Source: Anaerolineae bacterium (GTDB taxonomy: Bacteria; Chloroflexota; Anaerolineae; Aggregatilineales; Phototrophicaceae). From it: a stretch of 64,000 nt of DNA. The stretch lies in the NCBI GenBank assembly GCA_025454525.1, contig JALOOG010000012.1:29724-93723 (forward strand). The letters are read 5' to 3'. The translations under genes and the position numbers were made by a program. A model generated the notes under the pieces. The model saw only the letters and a list, made by a program, of their open reading frames with translations. It was not told where the DNA came from and did no database searches. Positions 62,410 to 64,000 of the stretch are shown piece after piece (the first letter of the stretch is position 1; each line of letters starts with the position of its first letter).

Positions 62410-62507
62410 CGTAAATCCTTTTACCTGAGAGATTCATCTCTATCTCGCGTTGATAGAGGATTTGCCCCTTCGGCGGTTTGCATTATAACGCAAACGCTCT
62501 CTTTACG
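62410..62507 (-). promoter_or_regulatory. Glycine riboswitch (single aptamer)
   Basis: On the reverse strand, closing stem CGTAAA (62507-62502) pairs with TTTACG (62415-62410). Inside are a hairpin GTTTGC/GCAAAC, the conserved CGCCGAAGGGGCAAA, a variable hairpin CTCTATC/GATAGAG and the conserved CTCTCAGGTAAAAGGA. These match the glycine aptamer consensus. Only one aptamer is seen; most glycine riboswitches are tandem, though singletons occur. A terminator follows, so it is probably an ON switch for gcvH-gcvPA-gcvPB, inducing glycine breakdown when glycine is high. Confidence 0.93.
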
Positions 62508-62529
62508 TGCCGTTTGATGATCGTCACTG

Positions 62530-62558
62530 ATTGTAATGACTGGTGCAAAAAATCGCAA
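62530..62558 (-). promoter_or_regulatory. Promoter of the gcv operon
   Basis: On the reverse strand TTGCGA, 17 bases, TACAAT, ending 22 bases before the riboswitch aptamer. The start site would be at about 62523. Confidence 0.65.
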
Positions 62559-62569
62559 CCGTCTTTTGA

Positions 62570-62992
62570 TTAGTTGGAGGGTTCAGATTCCACTTCAACA
62601 GGCAACCAATCAAATAATTTTTTCCGGGCCTCGTGCGTGATCAACAAATTGAAACAGAAATGACCGGTAGCATCAGCAACGATCGTCGGGCGTACCACCA
62701 AGGTTTGATCTTCACGCAATCCCAAGGCTAAATAAGCTTGGCCCGTTCCTACTTGGCGCGTCGTTTGAAGCGCACCCACCGGATGCAAACGCCCCAAAAC
62801 ACGCGCCACATCCGAAAAACGCGGGCGCAAAGCCACTTCAAGCGGGCCATAACTTACCGAGATCGCGATGTAACTCCCCTCACGGCGTAATGAGAGCATC
62901 GGATTGTGTTCGGAGTCTTGTGAGGCAGAAACGGTGAGGACTCCCACTTCCTCATTAACCACCACTTGATCGAGTGTGAAAAAATTACGCAT
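62570..62992 (-). CDS. Uncharacterised 140-aa protein
   Basis: A 140-residue soluble protein starting MRNFFTLDQVVVNEEVG, predicted mainly beta from alternating hydrophobics (GVLTVSA, YIAISVSYGPLEVALRPRF, TLVVRPTIVADATGHFCFNLLI) and ending with an acidic VEVESEPSN. No signal peptide, membrane helix or known motif. The ATG at 62992 has TTGGAG eight bases upstream. It ends 12 bases before the gcv promoter, so its transcription may read into that operon. Function unknown. Confidence 0.6.
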   Translation of the reverse strand: MRNFFTLDQVVVNEEVGVLTVSASQDSEHNPMLSLRREGSYIAISVSYGPLEVALRPRFSDVARVLGRLHPVGALQTTRQVGTGQAYLALGLREDQTLVVRPTIVADATGHFCFNLLITHEARKKLFDWLPVEVESEPSN

Positions 62993-63131
62993 AAAAACAC
63001 TCCAATTCAAAAAATCGATAGCGGGTGGAGTATAACATAAGTTTAAACAATAGTAATTATTGAAAATCGCCGGAGACAGGGCAATCTATCTATCAGCGTC
63101 AATGATCATCCCGCGCTAAAGGCGGCGGCAA

Positions 63132-63330
63132 TAAGTCCTCATAAAGATTTTGCGAAAACCAGGCGTATACTGGGCATCCAAAACCCGCTCGATGCTCTTC
63201 AAAAGGCCAAACGAGCTTTTGAATAAGCAATTAGCGGTCGCTAGGTCTTTCAGTTGTTTCCAAAAACGCTCGATCATGTTCAAGCGGAACAATATGGCTG
63301 CAACCAAAATACCTCTAAACGGTGTTCAAA
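63132..63330 (-). mobile_element. IS630-like transposase 3' fragment, copy 2 (degenerate)
   Basis: The reverse strand reads FEHRLEVFWLQPYCSA in one frame, then in another LNMIERFWKQLKDLATAN and LLKSIERVLDAQ: the C-terminal part of an IS630-type transposase with a frameshift. It is a direct repeat of 19244-19463, with the same orientation and the same end points. A 63-residue piece (63307-63116) is still open but cannot be a functional enzyme. Confidence 0.8.
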
Positions 63331-63366
63331 CAGGCTAAGTGCCGCTGTCACCATAGTAGGTATAGG

Positions 63367-63406
63367 AAAGTTTCTTGCGTCCAACCTCACTCTAGCCCTC
63401 ACCCAT
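63367..63406. repeat. Short interspersed repeat, copy B
   Basis: AAAGTTTCTTGCGTCC ... CTAGCCCTCACCCAT, matching copy A at 57252-57298. It lies between the IS630-like fragment and the next transposase remnant, so it may belong to the left end of the latter. Confidence 0.5.
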
Positions 63407-63502
63407 GTATGGTTCAGGAGGACATGTTTGGAAACAGGGGGTTGAAAAAAGAGGGGTTCACCGTTCAAACTGAAAATCAACCAAAACCCATCGTGAGGAA
63501 CG

Positions 63503-64000
63503 ATGAACCCTACCCTACTACCCGTTTGAGCAGTGCTTGTCAGCCCATTTGCCCAGTTTAAACCGTTGGCAACAGGCGAATGTAGCCTTGTTTAGCTAGT
63601 GGGTGATGCAAGCGGAAAGTTGTCAACAAAGGGCGATTGCACGGGCGGTTAGTGAGGGAGAACGAGTGGAAAGCACAGCACAACGCTTTCGGCGGTGGTT
63701 AGCCAATAAGAGCGTCGATCGGCGGGTGTTTTTCACCGAGTGGTGAAAGGAGATCCCCTTGTTGGTGGATGAAACCAAGATCCATGACCTGATGGGAGTG
63801 ACAAGGGTGGGGATGGTGGGCCTATCGAGCTAATCGCAAAGCGCACTACTCGCTGGAGGGGCAAGAGGATCTAATTGAAAGCTGATTGCAGGCTATTAAA
63901 GCGGGTCTGAGCAATGAAGTTTCGGTTTTGGTCTTGGCAGATCATGGAATTGGCTGTTCACCAAATTTATGTCGGGTGGTAGAGCGTTTAGGATGACATG
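63503..64000 (+). pseudogene. Degenerate DDE transposase (IS4/IS701-like), runs past window edge
   Basis: From an ATG at 63503 the text reads MNPTLLPV, then in the next frame EQCLSAHLPSLNRWQQANVA, SCQQRAIARAVSEGERVES and RFRRWLANKSVDRRVFFTEW-stop, then LLVDETKIHD (first catalytic Asp). After a deletion it resumes with WWAYRANRKAHYSLEGQ and SVLVLADHGIGCSP, ending VVERLG-stop-H at the edge where Trp would be expected. Several in-frame stops, frameshifts and a deletion show that it is dead. The LADRGIG-like line and RRWL N-terminus are typical of IS4-superfamily transposases. Confidence 0.8.

Noticed and set aside
62233..62517. A 94-codon forward frame across the gcv leader
   Set aside because: It is the antisense of the glycine riboswitch and the gcvH start.
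1..64000. CRISPR arrays, toxin-antitoxin, restriction-modification or prophage genes
   Set aside because: No regularly spaced repeats and no protein with such motifs were seen on either strand; NADAR alone is not evidence of a DarTG-type system.

Overview
The window looks like chromosomal DNA of a free-living, heterotrophic bacterium, most likely a member of the Chloroflexota (Anaerolineae-like). Reasons: many envelope lipoproteins with Thr/Pro/Ser-rich linkers and LysM domains, a sortase, class A penicillin-binding protein and SppA but no outer-membrane genes, GAF/HisKA_3 and PhoR-like two-component systems, a SHMT-GcvT fusion, and degenerate IS630-like remnants of a kind common in that phylum. 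The assignment is inference from gene content. No 16S rRNA or other phylogenetic marker is present.

Layout. 1-442: 3'-truncated HAD hydrolase (-). 482-1423: YihY/BrkB membrane protein (+). 1461-2149: a gene-poor stretch with two paralogous small proteins and a 24-aa micro-ORF (-). 2389-3381: MoxR ATPase (+). 6880-3370 (-): response regulator, CitE-like lyase, sortase, PPOX flavoprotein and GT9 glycosyltransferase in a tight run. 6939-9059 (+): GAF histidine kinase and two CBS proteins. 9169-13685: PPC-like lipoprotein, esterase-fold protein without its serine nucleophile, O-antigen-ligase-like protein. 13728-16883: SHMT-GcvT fusion. 17081-18976: acyl-CoA dehydrogenase, SCO1. 18977-19731: IS630-like debris. 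19732-23194: P1 peptidase, PhoB/PhoR pair, small membrane protein. 23316-26747: mfd. 29715-26786 (-): 47-aa peptide, DUF58, NADAR, aspartate kinase. 29927-34907 (+): nadC, nadA, nadB and a cysteine desulfurase. 34952-37245 (-): SppA and a phosphoesterase. 37372-42868: beta-propeller proteins, sugar-phosphate transferase, acyl-CoA ligase. 43005-46396: class A PBP split by a frameshift or deletion at its membrane anchor. 46488-50392: J protein, histidine kinase, mutL. 52891-50421 (-): two LysM proteins. 53234-57824: acetyltransferase, solute-binding lipoprotein, LOG protein, HIT protein, MogA, YggT. 57875-57964: tRNA-Ser(CGA). 58025-58780: repeat-containing secreted protein. 62558-59048 (-): promoter, glycine riboswitch, gcvH, gcvPA, gcvPB. 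62570-64000: unknown protein, then degenerate insertion sequences.

How the genes fit together. The glycine cleavage system is split between a riboswitch-controlled gcvH-gcvPA-gcvPB operon and a distant fused SHMT-GcvT enzyme, so the methylene-THF-producing step and serine synthesis lie on one polypeptide. nadC-nadA-nadB give de novo NAD synthesis from aspartate, and the adjacent NifS-like desulfurase could supply sulfur for the NadA cluster. The divergent operon carries NADAR, a family acting on ADP-ribose-linked metabolites, and aspartate kinase. Envelope genes are scattered rather than in one cluster.

No defence island, CRISPR array, prophage or obvious novel multi-gene system was found. 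The most unusual items are the SHMT/degenerate-GcvT/GcvT fusion, the split PBP, the esterase-like pseudoenzyme, the small paralogous peptides, and a strong excess of the tetranucleotide GATC that disappears in the insertion-sequence debris.
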